This document shows positions 11,818 through 21,200 of a stretch of 64,000 bases of DNA, piece after piece. Source of the DNA: Cylindrotheca closterium (Eukaryota > Bacillariophyta > Bacillariophyceae > Bacillariales > Bacillariaceae); NCBI GenBank assembly GCA_933822405.4, contig CAKOGP040001803.1, positions 335,687 through 399,686 on the forward strand. The letters are read 5' to 3'. How positions within the stretch are numbered: position 1 is the stretch's first letter; each line of letters opens with the position of its first letter. The notes beneath the pieces were generated by a model. The model did no database searches. It was not told the DNA's origin and worked only from the letters and a program-made list of their open reading frames with translations. The position numbers and the translations under genes are program-made.

Positions 11818-12639
11818 CTATATGGTTTCTCCACCATCGTCCTTTTCGTCCAGACTAGGTGGTGGCTGTTGAAAGATATCTTGGAACCTGGTCGTCTGAA
11901 AATGGGTCAAACTCGAATCATTAAACGCCTGCTCAAACTGACCTGATCGATCCGAGAGATCTTGCTTGCTGATTGGGAGCATTGACTCATCCCAAAGTGG
12001 TTCTACCTGTTTCAGAAGCTTCACACATGATTTTACTTCCCCCAATCGACTCGTATAGGCCGAAAGTAAATTCCCGAAGATAATGACATCATTCAGCTGA
12101 TCCCAGTTCGTGCGTATCAGATTGCTGTATAATGTTAGTGGGCAATGTGGCATTAAGAAGAGCGTCTTGTGTTGAACTCGTCGCCGGCCCCGCTCGTTCT
12201 TGGCAATTACTTGTATCGAATTCCGCTCCAATACGATGGACTCTTGTTGTGTCATGCACGGATCATAAAAGTACATTGATGCAGCGGGAGACAGGATTTC
12301 TCGGACCGCAATGGTAAAAGCCAGCTGAAACATGGGAGCGCAGCCCTTTGAGGCACCAAAGTTGCCAACGCCATAACACACAATTTCCACAATCGGTTCT
12401 TTAGATGACGCGATGGTACTACTTAAGGAATCTCTAAATGCTTGAAAGAAGCCAGATATCCTCACTTCGTGCAAACAGCTTTGCAAGGATCCAGCGATGT
12501 CGTCCAGTGACAAGTTATCCTGGTCGAATTGTTGTCGCTCAGCAGCCTTTGAATGACTAGACCTATACTCGCGCTTTCTGTTCCGCATACATCGTCTGGA
12601 GCTCTTTGTGACTGTCGTCCACTCATCAGTCGACGCCAT
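11818..12639 (-). CDS. SRR1-like protein
   Basis: Intronless, 273 aa. Residues about 80-215 carry the SRR1 domain hallmarks: VCYGVGNFGASKGCAPMFQL, the YDP motif (MYFYDPCMTQQE), then LFLMPHCPLTLYSNLI and a DVIIFGNLLSAY segment. SRR1 (sensitivity to red light reduced) proteins affect clock and phytochrome outputs in plants; yeast BER1 and animal homologues link to microtubules or haem metabolism, and the biochemical activity is not settled. The N terminus is basic (SSRRCMRNRKREYRSS) and could be nuclear. It is convergent with REV1 (72-bp gap) and divergent from the TrmB-like gene (144 bp), which places a compact shared promoter at 12640-12783. Confidence 0.85.
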   Translation of the reverse strand: MASTDEWTTVTKSSRRCMRNRKREYRSSHSKAAERQQFDQDNLSLDDIAGSLQSCLHEVRISGFFQAFRDSLSSTIASSKEPIVEIVCYGVGNFGASKGCAPMFQLAFTIAVREILSPAASMYFYDPCMTQQESIVLERNSIQVIAKNERGRRRVQHKTLFLMPHCPLTLYSNLIRTNWDQLNDVIIFGNLLSAYTSRLGEVKSCVKLLKQVEPLWDESMLPISKQDLSDRSGQFEQAFNDSSLTHFQTTRFQDIFQQPPPSLDEKDDGGETI

Positions 12640-12783
12640 ATGTTTGTTGTTATATAATAGAAGCCACCGCTAATGGGGTAAGCGGTTTTGAGTTTTGAGG
12701 TCTGAGGTTGGTCTAAGGAATCAAATATTGCATTCAACCATTCATTTTCTCACTTCACAATCATCCAACCAACAGAACAAAAC

Positions 12784-14619
12784 ATGAAGGACACATTATT
12801 TCTTTCGTTGCTATTATGTGTATACGCTTCCCATACAAGATATGGTGTGACAATGGCTTTCCTTCCACCAAGCCGTGAATATTCTCGGCTTTCGACACAT
12901 CAAATAGGAAGTACAGCGGAAAAACGACAAGGGTTCGAGTCCATCCTTGGCGCCGAGAAAGCAAAGCAGCTAGAACAGCTCGTAGAGGAACGTTCTCTAG
13001 CTCGGTTGGAGGGGAACTATTTACATGCAGACATGATTCGAGACCAAATATCTAGCCTGGATTTGCCTGACAATTGGGAAGTAGTGGTGACGGATGTACC
13101 AAGGAAACAGGGTGGAGGATCCACTTGGGAACTAGTGCAAACGAAACAAGAAATGCCAATCTTGGAAGGTCCAACCGTTTTGCAACTGGCACATGCAGCA
13201 CTTGGCTTGGCAGTGGAATGTTCTGTTCAGGCGAACCTCGGACGAGCACATACTGCCTTGGGAATGCAACAACAAACTTCCCACAAGGAAAATGAAGGCA
13301 ACGAACAACTAGATTTCATTGTGGAACAAGCCAAAGCTAGATTTCAGCATACCAACTGGACCGACGCAGAGCTGGCAGGTAGAAAAGCTGCGGATGCTGC
13401 GTTTTGGTTTGCTCTTGCAGGGGTGACCGATCAATTCATCTTTGAAAACCTCACCGACGTTGCTACTCGCGAGCTGGGTCGTTTTGGTTCTCGATCCTCT
13501 TGTCGAGCCAAGGACATCTACCAGATAATGGAACGCTTTTCGGCGGCAGGATTTCAGAATACGGATCGACTGGAAGAAGCTGCCAAAAAGGCGCTGATTG
13601 CCAAAGGAGATACTGATGATTGTGACCCTCTTCTAGACTTCCATTCCGATCGATCTCTGTTATTGATTTGGAAATTCTCTACCAAACAAAAGAAGCAACG
13701 TGCATTCTTACGTTCTGCTCTCACGCACTGGCAACGGCAAAAGGGAGATGGCGAAGAGGAAGAAAGCGGAGACTCAGAATTGACGAAGACTGATGATATG
13801 GATATCGGGGAGGCCCAAATACAGGAATATAACTGGAATGGTATGTTCAAGGATCCTTCTCGACCTCTCGTGATTGATGTTGGCTGTGGCATGGGTGTAT
13901 CATTGCTGGGCTTGGCAAGTGGAAACAGCCAAGTATCTTCACAAGTTCTACTTGGCGAAAATTCATCTTCATTGTCATGGAAAGACTGTAATTTTGTTGG
14001 ATTGGATCTAGGAGCACTTGGAATTGGGTACGCACGCGGCCTAGCTTTTCGTCGGGGCATTGACGATCGCCTCCAATTTGTCGTTGATTCTGCAGAAAGT
14101 TGTTTACAGAGCTTGGTTCGATCGTATCCCGGTCCCATCAAACTTTGTTTGATCCAGTTTCCGACCCCGTACTCTCTAAAAACAACACCAGGGACTGGGA
14201 ACACGCAGCTGCCTAGTTCGCCTCGTGATGGATTTATGGTCACAGAAGAACTTCTTCACTTGGTGCATCAAGCTTTGTCCAAATCGGATGGAAAGTTGCT
14301 GCTTCAATCGAATTGTGAGGATGTTGCTGTATATATGCACGATCTGGCGATAGAGAAGGTTGGCTTTCAAGTTGAAGCTGCTGATCAAAGCATGTCGGAG
14401 ACAACGTGTGCATCATATGGCTATACTAGCTCAACTCCACGAGTACCACAACGAATGGCGGATTGGATTACCATGGGGGGCAAACGGGCAGTAGGTGATG
14501 ATTGGAGTAAGGCACCCATTCTACACAGAGCAAGTGCTACAGAGACAGAGGTTGCATGTGCGCTGAACGGAACACCCGTTCATAGATGCGTACTACGAGC
14601 AGTTGGCGATCAAATTTAG
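12784..14619 (+). CDS. Plastid-targeted TrmB-like SAM methyltransferase with CysRS-like N-terminal module
   Basis: Intronless, 611 aa. The N terminus, MKDTLFLSLLLCVYASHTR and on to VTMAFLPPSR, is a signal peptide followed by an A-F context, predicting plastid import. Residues about 60-115 (ERSLARLEGNYLHADMIRDQ, ending TWELVQ) resemble the small C-terminal module of cysteinyl-tRNA synthetases. Residues about 355-560 are a class I methyltransferase: IDVGCGMGVSLLGLA, NFVGLDLGALGIGYARGL, then LIQFPTPYSL in the position of the TrmB (R)QFPDPW motif. TrmB makes m7G46 in tRNA; here the usual basic HKRR and TD motifs are not evident, so substrate and even activity are uncertain. The middle (about 120-330) is unassigned. 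It is convergent with the next gene (46 bp). Confidence 0.7.
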   Translation: MKDTLFLSLLLCVYASHTRYGVTMAFLPPSREYSRLSTHQIGSTAEKRQGFESILGAEKAKQLEQLVEERSLARLEGNYLHADMIRDQISSLDLPDNWEVVVTDVPRKQGGGSTWELVQTKQEMPILEGPTVLQLAHAALGLAVECSVQANLGRAHTALGMQQQTSHKENEGNEQLDFIVEQAKARFQHTNWTDAELAGRKAADAAFWFALAGVTDQFIFENLTDVATRELGRFGSRSSCRAKDIYQIMERFSAAGFQNTDRLEEAAKKALIAKGDTDDCDPLLDFHSDRSLLLIWKFSTKQKKQRAFLRSALTHWQRQKGDGEEEESGDSELTKTDDMDIGEAQIQEYNWNGMFKDPSRPLVIDVGCGMGVSLLGLASGNSQVSSQVLLGENSSSLSWKDCNFVGLDLGALGIGYARGLAFRRGIDDRLQFVVDSAESCLQSLVRSYPGPIKLCLIQFPTPYSLKTTPGTGNTQLPSSPRDGFMVTEELLHLVHQALSKSDGKLLLQSNCEDVAVYMHDLAIEKVGFQVEAADQSMSETTCASYGYTSSTPRVPQRMADWITMGGKRAVGDDWSKAPILHRASATETEVACALNGTPVHRCVLRAVGDQI

Positions 14620-14665
14620 CTGGGTCTTTGGTTGCATCCGCTAAACCCGGTGGGGTCCTGGGGTT

Positions 14666-16057
14666 CTATGTGCACGCCATTGCGTCCTCCAACATTGCCG
14701 ATAGCTTGTCTTGCTCCAAGAGCGGAATGAGACCGGGCTCTCCACTGAAAAGTCCACCGATTGGTTTCCCACCAATGAAAATATGAGGAAGAGACGATTG
14801 ACCTGTCATATCAAGCAATGCAGCTCTTTTGATCGAACCGTTTGGCGCAATGAGGCCTGGCAACCATTCCTTTCCAAGAGAAATCTCCTTGTATTCGACT
14901 TTTAGACTTTCCAGTGTTGATTTCACTTCGAAAGAGAATGGCGAAAGTTCATATGTATATACAACCACGGGAGCGGAAGCAGTCTCTTCTTTGATTTCAG
15001 ACTTTGCAGCTTCCAACTCTTGATCATACTTGGAAGAATCTTCGTCCGAAGATCCTGCTTGAAGTGGTGCCGTAAATTTGAAAATTGGCTTGGCAGCGGG
15101 AATGATTGATTGAGATGCCCATTGCAGGATTTCACTTGGTGGCGTCCAACTAGCATAACTAGCATAAAGGTGGCGTATAATGTCAGCACTCTCAGCTAAT
15201 GATGTGTCGGTATTCGGATCAACTGAAGTGTCGAAGAGTGTGAGAGAGAAATATCACTTGGCAGGTGCCACCGCAAAGCATAGTTCATACGCACCAAGAT
15301 ACGGACATTGCGTCGATCCACCTGTGATACCCGCCAATTCGTCTCGTCGTGGGGATTTCTTTCCTGCCGACCTCAGTTCATAGGAAATGTCAAGCTCTGT
15401 CAAAACCTCCCTCACAAGTCGGCAAAACTGATTGCCTTCGTAGGAATATAGTATTAGTTTCTTTTCAGGCTTGTTCACCTTGTTAGAAGCAGATGCCGCT
15501 AGAGCGACAGAGATGCCTCTGCCAGTTCGAAGCAGGCCAGCAGCAGTCAAGCTCACAGGTGTGATTGCCTCAACTACCTGTTGCAGTGTATCAGTATCAG
15601 TGGATACCTCAGATGCTTCTTCCGAAAATGTATTCTTCAGAAATTTCCTGATACTATTGACACCGCTCACAACAGTCTCTTCTCCGCCGTCGGAAATGGC
15701 CACCAAGCAGGGTACTTCCTTTGGAGGTTTGTGCTTGGACCCTTTGCCAACAGGAACAATATCAACGACTAGGTCCAACTCTGTAACGAGCTCACGAACA
15801 AGCCGACAGTCCCTGGAGTTTTCCACATCGTACAATTTCAGACCAAAACCACCTTGTGCTTTGGCATCTGGCGCTACACCGACTCCAGCAAGCCCATTCT
15901 CGCGTACTCGTACAATACTTGCCAAACCAGATGTCAGCGTGTCGAGTGCAGTCGGCACCGAATGAAGCTTGTTTACTGCATACCGCTGTCCTCGATTGGA
16001 CTGCAGAAAAGCAGCACCTTGGCAAAGCAAGGTGAACGCAAGGATGGAATGAAACAT
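14666..16057 (-). CDS. Plastid-targeted protein with three glutaredoxin/GST-N-like modules
   Basis: Exons 15295..16057 and 14666..15222 (72-bp GTGCGT..CAG intron) give 439 aa. MFHSILAFTLLCQGAAFLQS is a signal peptide with an A-F cleavage context. Three thioredoxin-fold modules of GST-N type follow: about 73-150 (KLYDVENSRDCRLVRELVTE), about 200-285 (LILYSYEGNQFCRLVREVLT, cis-Pro in QCPYLVDPNTDTSLAESADI) and about 340-435 (VVVYTYELSPFSFEVKSTLE, SLPHIFIGGKPIGG). The canonical first Cys of CPxC is absent from all three; the second Cys remains in modules 1 and 2 and both are lost in 3. Plant chloroplast proteins with tandem GST-N domains are the closest analogues known to me. Glutathione-linked binding is inferred, thiol-disulfide catalysis is doubtful. 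Confidence 0.8.
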
Positions 16058-16202
16058 TTGCTTCGTTGGTGTCGGTATGGGGTCTGGTGGCTAGTGTCAG
16101 CGGTTTTGTGATTTTTGCGTTCGTGTTATTATTATGTACCGGTATCATATTTTTTATTCTGCAAAGTGGCCCGTCTTCTTTTCCCCGGGCAGCTTTGCTT
16201 AC

Positions 16203-16230
16203 TACTTTGCGGGTGTGCACGTGAAAACTG
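16203..16230. repeat. 28-bp dispersed element, copy 1
   Basis: This matches 63536..63563 at 27 of 28 positions (one C/T difference at 16210). The core, GGGTGTGCACGTGAAAACTG, contains a CACGTG E-box/G-box. Copy 1 sits about 150 bp upstream of the gene starting at 16057. Confidence 0.8.
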
Positions 16231-16360
16231 AGATGTACATTACGGTGGGGTTTGGTGTTCGGGTGTCAGAAATTAAAGCTATTTATTTAGTATACATTTG
16301 CCTGTAGCAGTGTCGCACCATGTCGCAGTTGACCACATAAATTCATCGTCGTTTTTCGGC

Positions 16361-16394
16361 CGACTCAATCGACCGTATATTCGACTCAGTCGAC
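16361..16394. promoter_or_regulatory. Paired CGACTCARTCGAC sites upstream of MPDU1
   Basis: CGACTCAATCGAC (16361-16373) and CGACTCAGTCGAC (16382-16394) are spaced 21 bp start to start, two helical turns. Each contains a GACTCA half like the bZIP (GCN4/AP-1) core. They lie about 60-90 bp upstream of the MPDU1 ATG. A transcription-factor role is inferred. Confidence 0.45.
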
Positions 16395-16452
16395 TTCTGT
16401 TTCTTCTGTTCTAGAGCAAATGGGTTACCGCAAATGAACAAAACGAACCATC

Positions 16453-17319
16453 ATGGTGAAGAATCTGGCAAGCATCCCTCTCGTTCTGCCCTTCGCCAAG
16501 TGGGTCTGGGAAGCCGCAGACAACCCAGAAGAAGTTTCACCTGATATATGTCTCTCAGAAGTTCCCTTTTTGAGTCCTGGATGTTTTTCGGCACTTTTGG
16601 CGAAAGCATTGGGCGTGGCAATCATCCTCGGGTCGTGCGTGAATAAGGTTCCTTTGATAATGAACATGCAGAAATCCAAGTCTGCAGACGGGATCAGTAG
16701 AAACTCACTGTACGGAGAAGCTCTCGTCTACGCCGCTTGTGTCTTCTACGGTCTATTACACGAATATCCATTCTCCTCATGTCAGTTACATCTTTTGCTT
16801 GCCTGTCCATCGTTACTTCTTGCATCCTGATTTCTCTCACTCATTTTTTCGATCTACCTGCTGGTTGACATAGATGGTGAAAACGCATCTCTACTAATTC
16901 AGAACTTTGTCTTGATTGCCATGGCTTGGAATCTAAGCGCTACTCCTGTTTTAACGCAAGAGAAAGTGATATCTTCGGGAGGTTTCGTTGCCTTCTCCAT
17001 CGCTGTCATGTACCTTTTGCCAGAAGACTTGCGATACTTGTTAATGTCTGGTACCTGGCCGGTCATGATCTACGCTCGCGGCTCTCAAATCTTGGAAACA
17101 TTCCAGGTGAAACACACGGGAAACCTGTCGATTGTCACAACGAGCATGAATCTTGTAGGATCCTTGATCCGTGTAGGAACGACGGTGCAAGAGACTGGAG
17201 ATGTTGTCATCTTGGCTGGTTACATCTTGAGTTTCCTTCTTAGCTTTGCAATGTTTGTCCAATACTTTTTGTATTTGAAGAATACCCGAGAGTTTGCGAC
17301 AAAGAGCAAAAAAGATTAA
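16453..17319 (+). CDS. MPDU1: Mannose-P-dolichol utilization defect 1 homologue (PQ-loop membrane protein)
   Basis: Exons 16453..16780 and 16874..17319 (93-bp GTCAGT..TAG intron) give 257 aa, close to the usual length of about 245. Two PQ-loop repeats are seen: NKVPLIMNMQKSKSADGISR near residue 75 and YARGSQILETFQVKHTGNLS near 195. About seven hydrophobic segments are present and the C terminus is basic (KSKKD, ER-retrieval-like). MPDU1/Lec35 is an ER protein needed for use of dolichol-P-mannose and dolichol-P-glucose in N-glycan, O-mannose, C-mannose and GPI assembly. DPAGT1, which starts the same pathway, is at 50701 in this window but not linked. Its stop is only 9 bp from that of the convergent SGNH gene, so the 3' UTRs must overlap. 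Confidence 0.9.
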
Positions 17320-17328
17320 ACACCGTCG

Positions 17329-17952
17329 TCATGTAGACTGCATGGCCAATATGCCCTTGATTTTCTGCTCGACAGCCTCCTTCCAAATTCTGTAGCCATG
17401 AATACTTAAATGAAGCAGGTCAGATTGAAAGTACCTGAACTCAGCACTTGCTCGGCCCCCAAGTACAGCACCCGGTATCTTTGCACTTTCACCACAGAAC
17501 ATTGATAAGCAATCTACAAAATGAAGACAATTTGAATTGCCTCGTCTAGAAAAGCACCGCTGAAATGATCTTGACATTTTGCTGTATTTTTTCTTGGCAC
17601 CCATATCATTTTCTTGCCAGGGTTCAAATTTGGGGCCAAGGAATATCACTTGATGTTTCTCGGACGATGCAAGTATCATTTCCAACAATTGCTCCAAAAC
17701 ACTAACGCTATTGTCAAGCGAAAGCCCTTCTCCAATGTCGTTTTCTCCAGCACAAAGAACGAATAGCAATTCTTCGTTTCCATGATCTTCTAGTATTCGA
17801 CCCAAATGACAAGAGATGTCGCGTAGAGTCGCACCTGAATGGCCAGATGAGATTGGTGGTTTCTTGGGGGTAGGAAATGTCGGATGCAAGTCTGCAGGCC
17901 AGCAGGCTATATCGGAATCGCCCAGCAGCACCAGGCGGAGGTTCTCGCTCAT
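17329..17952 (-). CDS. SGNH/GDSL-type hydrolase
   Basis: Intronless, 207 aa. The SGNH blocks are visible: block I LVLLGDSDIACW (catalytic Ser in GDSD), block II Gly in the GHSGATLRDI stretch, block III GEND (Asn) in LFVLCAGENDIG, and block V D-x-x-H in SDLLHLSIHGYRIW (Asp and His). The fold is that of esterases, acetylhydrolases and lysophospholipases; the substrate cannot be inferred. No signal peptide is evident. The stop lies 9 bp from the MPDU1 stop, so antisense 3' overlap is expected. Confidence 0.85.
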   Translation of the reverse strand: MSENLRLVLLGDSDIACWPADLHPTFPTPKKPPISSGHSGATLRDISCHLGRILEDHGNEELLFVLCAGENDIGEGLSLDNSVSVLEQLLEMILASSEKHQVIFLGPKFEPWQENDMGAKKKYSKMSRSFQRCFSRRGNSNCLHFVDCLSMFCGESAKIPGAVLGGRASAEFRYFQSDLLHLSIHGYRIWKEAVEQKIKGILAMQST

Positions 17953-18289
17953 GGGTCAACACCTACCGGTACCGGTACAAGAAACAGTACGAGTACAGCA
18001 TTTGAATTTGTTGTAATTGTTATTCGAACGAGTCAACAAATCCGATTGCGTCCGGTAGGATCCATCAGATGGAAAGGAGCATGGGCCTTTCGTTTGTTGA
18101 TATTCCAAAGTCAAAACCTACAGTACAGTACGGTGCCGTACATAATTAGTTGTGCACTCTTTCGTATGCTTCTTTGAATGTCAATTCATTTCTCGGACTG
18201 CTTCATGTTAACAAATTGTAGTGACTTTATTGCTCGATTGACAAGGAATGCTGACATCTATCCTATGTAGTTATTGTTTCTATCAATAC
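17953..18289. other. Intergenic, palindrome-rich
   Basis: 337 bp between the SGNH gene start and the end of the SNF2 gene. It holds CTACCGGTACCGGTAC (17963-17978) and a TACAGTAC/GGTGCCGTAC cluster at about 18118-18140. No gene was seen. Confidence 0.5.
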
Positions 18290-21200
18290 CTATTTCTTGC
18301 GTTTCTTACTCCGCTTCTTACCTGGAGTTTGTTGCATTCCATCCGAACTCGGTGGGTCCGAACTCTCGTCACCATTGGGCGCGTCGTTTGCCTTCACGGT
18401 CTTCTTGAGCGACAGTTTGATTCTTAGTTTCTTCTTTGGGGGCTTTGGCGGAGTCGCTTTCGCTTTGGAAGGAACCATTTCATCATTGAGTCCATTCTTT
18501 TTCAAGACACGTTCCAGCTCTTTGACGAGAGCCTTGCCATCTTCCACAACCCATGATCCATCCCCATTGAATTTGGTTGCATTTCCAACCATGAGTTTCC
18601 AGTCATCTCTGTATTCTTGCACATCCGCATAGAGCTTCCCTCTGCACTTTCGAAGAATATCGTTGATCGCGATCGGTTTCTGAATGAGCTCGTAGTAGTC
18701 AGGGAACTGCTCAGGTGAAGGTTTTTCAATAAAGATGTCGGATAGTCGTCGTTTTGTAGTTGGGTCCTTGAGTGCGATGACGGATTTCGTGCATGAAATA
18801 AGCTTTCGGAAAGTCCAGTCAGTAAGATCAGTGGTTGTAGTAGGGAGTGTAGCACCGGTTGTGTTGGCACTGCCACTTTCATCGCGACGTGTTGCCTTTG
18901 CTTCCTCACGAGCAGCAGTCTCGCCATCGAACTGTTTATCCATCATGCGCATAAACTGTTTCTCAGTCAGACCATCATCGTAAACAACCTCTTTCCTCTT
19001 TCTGGGGATGTCATCCATGAGTGGATTGGCATCACTGATGGAGTTCGCTTTGGTCTTTGGTGGATACTTGATCCAGTCTGGCACATCATGCTCTGATGTG
19101 AACAAGCTGGAATCGACAACAGCCTCCTCCGTCTTCTGATTGTCAAACGAACGGTAAAGCTGATAATCACTCTCGTTGTTGCTGAGAAGATCATTCAAGT
19201 CTTCCTCCTCCTTTTCGTCATCCTCGTCAAGGTCGTCATCTTCATCGTCCGATGGTGCAAGATCCGACGTAATCTTTTCATCCGCTTTGTTGGAACTGAA
19301 ATCAGTTAGCAAAACTTCCATCATTTTCTTTCGCTCGAGACTGTTATCATTCTCTACACTACGCTTGTCAAATTGGCCAGCTTCGACGACCAATTCACTC
19401 ATGTTGAGCTTTTCAGTAGCACGGCTCAAAATCTTTTCTTCCACAGGAGAATAAGTTATCAAACGGAATACGCTGACATCACTACGCTGTCCAATACGAT
19501 GAGCACGATCCTGTGCCTGCAAATCCATCATTGGATTCCAGTCGCTGTCAAAGATAACGACAGTGTTGGCAGCAGTCAAGTTCAAACCAAGACCACCAGC
19601 TCTCGTGGACAGCAAAAAGATGAAATATGGCGAATCGGGAGCATTGAATTTGTACATTCTCTTTTCACGTTCTTCGGCTGGTGTTGAACCATCCAGTCGA
19701 AGTGACATGTAATTTCGATAGTGAAAATAATCCTCCAAGATTGTCATGACAGCTGTCATCTGCGTAAACATCAAAACTCGATGCCCTGCTGCTCTAAGCT
19801 TTGGGAGCATTCGATCCAAAAGCTCAAACTTGGTGGAGGATCGAATAATATTCTCGTTGATATGATATCCTTGTGGTGAAAATAGGTATGGGTGGTTGCA
19901 AACCTTTCGAAGCTGCATGACAACATTGTTCAAACCACGAGAACTACCCTGTTCGACAAGAGTGCTATTTTCTGCTACAGCCTTTTGACTGATTTGTTTG
20001 TAGAGTTCCTTCTGCCAAGAGGACAACTCGCATCGGAGTATTTTCTCCACCTTTTCAGGCAGTTGATCTAACACTTCGCTTTTGACACGACGAAGCATGA
20101 ACGGACGGAGCAACTCATGAAGACGGTGAATGATGAACATTCTCTCTTCGTTGGACAAAAGGTTGGCATCGTCATTGTTGGCTTCTTTCTCGTTTCCAAA
20201 TTGTGAAAATGGTTTATTGAACCACTGGTCAAAAGTGTCCACAGAATTAAAAATTACGGGCAACAAAAAGTTCAGCAACGACCAAAGTTCACCGAGATCG
20301 TTCATGAGTGGAGTTCCTGTCAGCAGCAGTCGATACCTGGTTTCGTATTGTGTTGACAACGTCTTTGCAAATTTAGAGGCAGCATTCTTCATGCGATGAC
20401 CTTCATCAACAATGGCATACTGCCACGTGATCTTGCGAAGACTAGACTTGTCTTTGATGATGTACTCATAGGTTGTCAAGAGAACGTTGAAGTGGCCATT
20501 TCGAACTTGATCCTTGTACAGCTCTTTTCGCTGCGCCGGTGTCCCCTTATAACAAATCACATGTGCTGATGGGCACCACTTTGCAAACTCGTTCGTCCAG
20601 TTGGAAAGGGTCGAAAGCGGAACAATGACAAGGTAAGGACCAAGGTTGTTTTTGAACTCCATCAAATAGCCAATCAACGAAATAGCTTGAATGGTTTTAC
20701 CCTGAAAGGAATTTATGTCAGCATGGCCAAGCACAATTCTTCGAAGCACGAATCGTTGCAAATACTTACCAATCCCATCTCATCAGCCAAAATACCATTG
20801 AGTTTGTTGTTGTACAACGAAACCATCCACTGCAGACCCGACAATTGATATTCCTTCAAGTCACCACCAACCAAGATACTTGGTTGCCGGACTTCTTCCG
20901 TCTTCAAATGCGCTGAAGCATAGTACGAAGCCGTACCACCGGACGTGGACTCTCCTGCATCCTGATTACGAGACTGCAACAAACTGGTGGAAATTTGGGA
21001 AAAGTGACGTTCCGTCTTGTCCATAAGAAATTTCAAACGCTCGTTCTTGGTCTCTTCCAATAGTTTGGAATAAGCATCCATATCATTGGCCTTGAGTGCA
21101 GCCAAACGAGCTCGTTCAGCGGCGGCTGCGTCCTTGTCCTTCTTTCTGCTCTCCTTGTCCATGTTGTCCCGAATCAACTTGGCTAACTTCAAAGCATCTG

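Larger units (their letters stand above)
16058..16452. other. Divergent intergenic region with repeat elements
   Basis: 395-bp head-to-head gap between the three-module protein and MPDU1. It contains one copy of the 28-bp dispersed element (16203-16230), a TACCGGTA palindrome near 16137-16144 and a 13-bp direct repeat at 16361-16373 and 16382-16394. No gene was seen. Confidence 0.55.
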
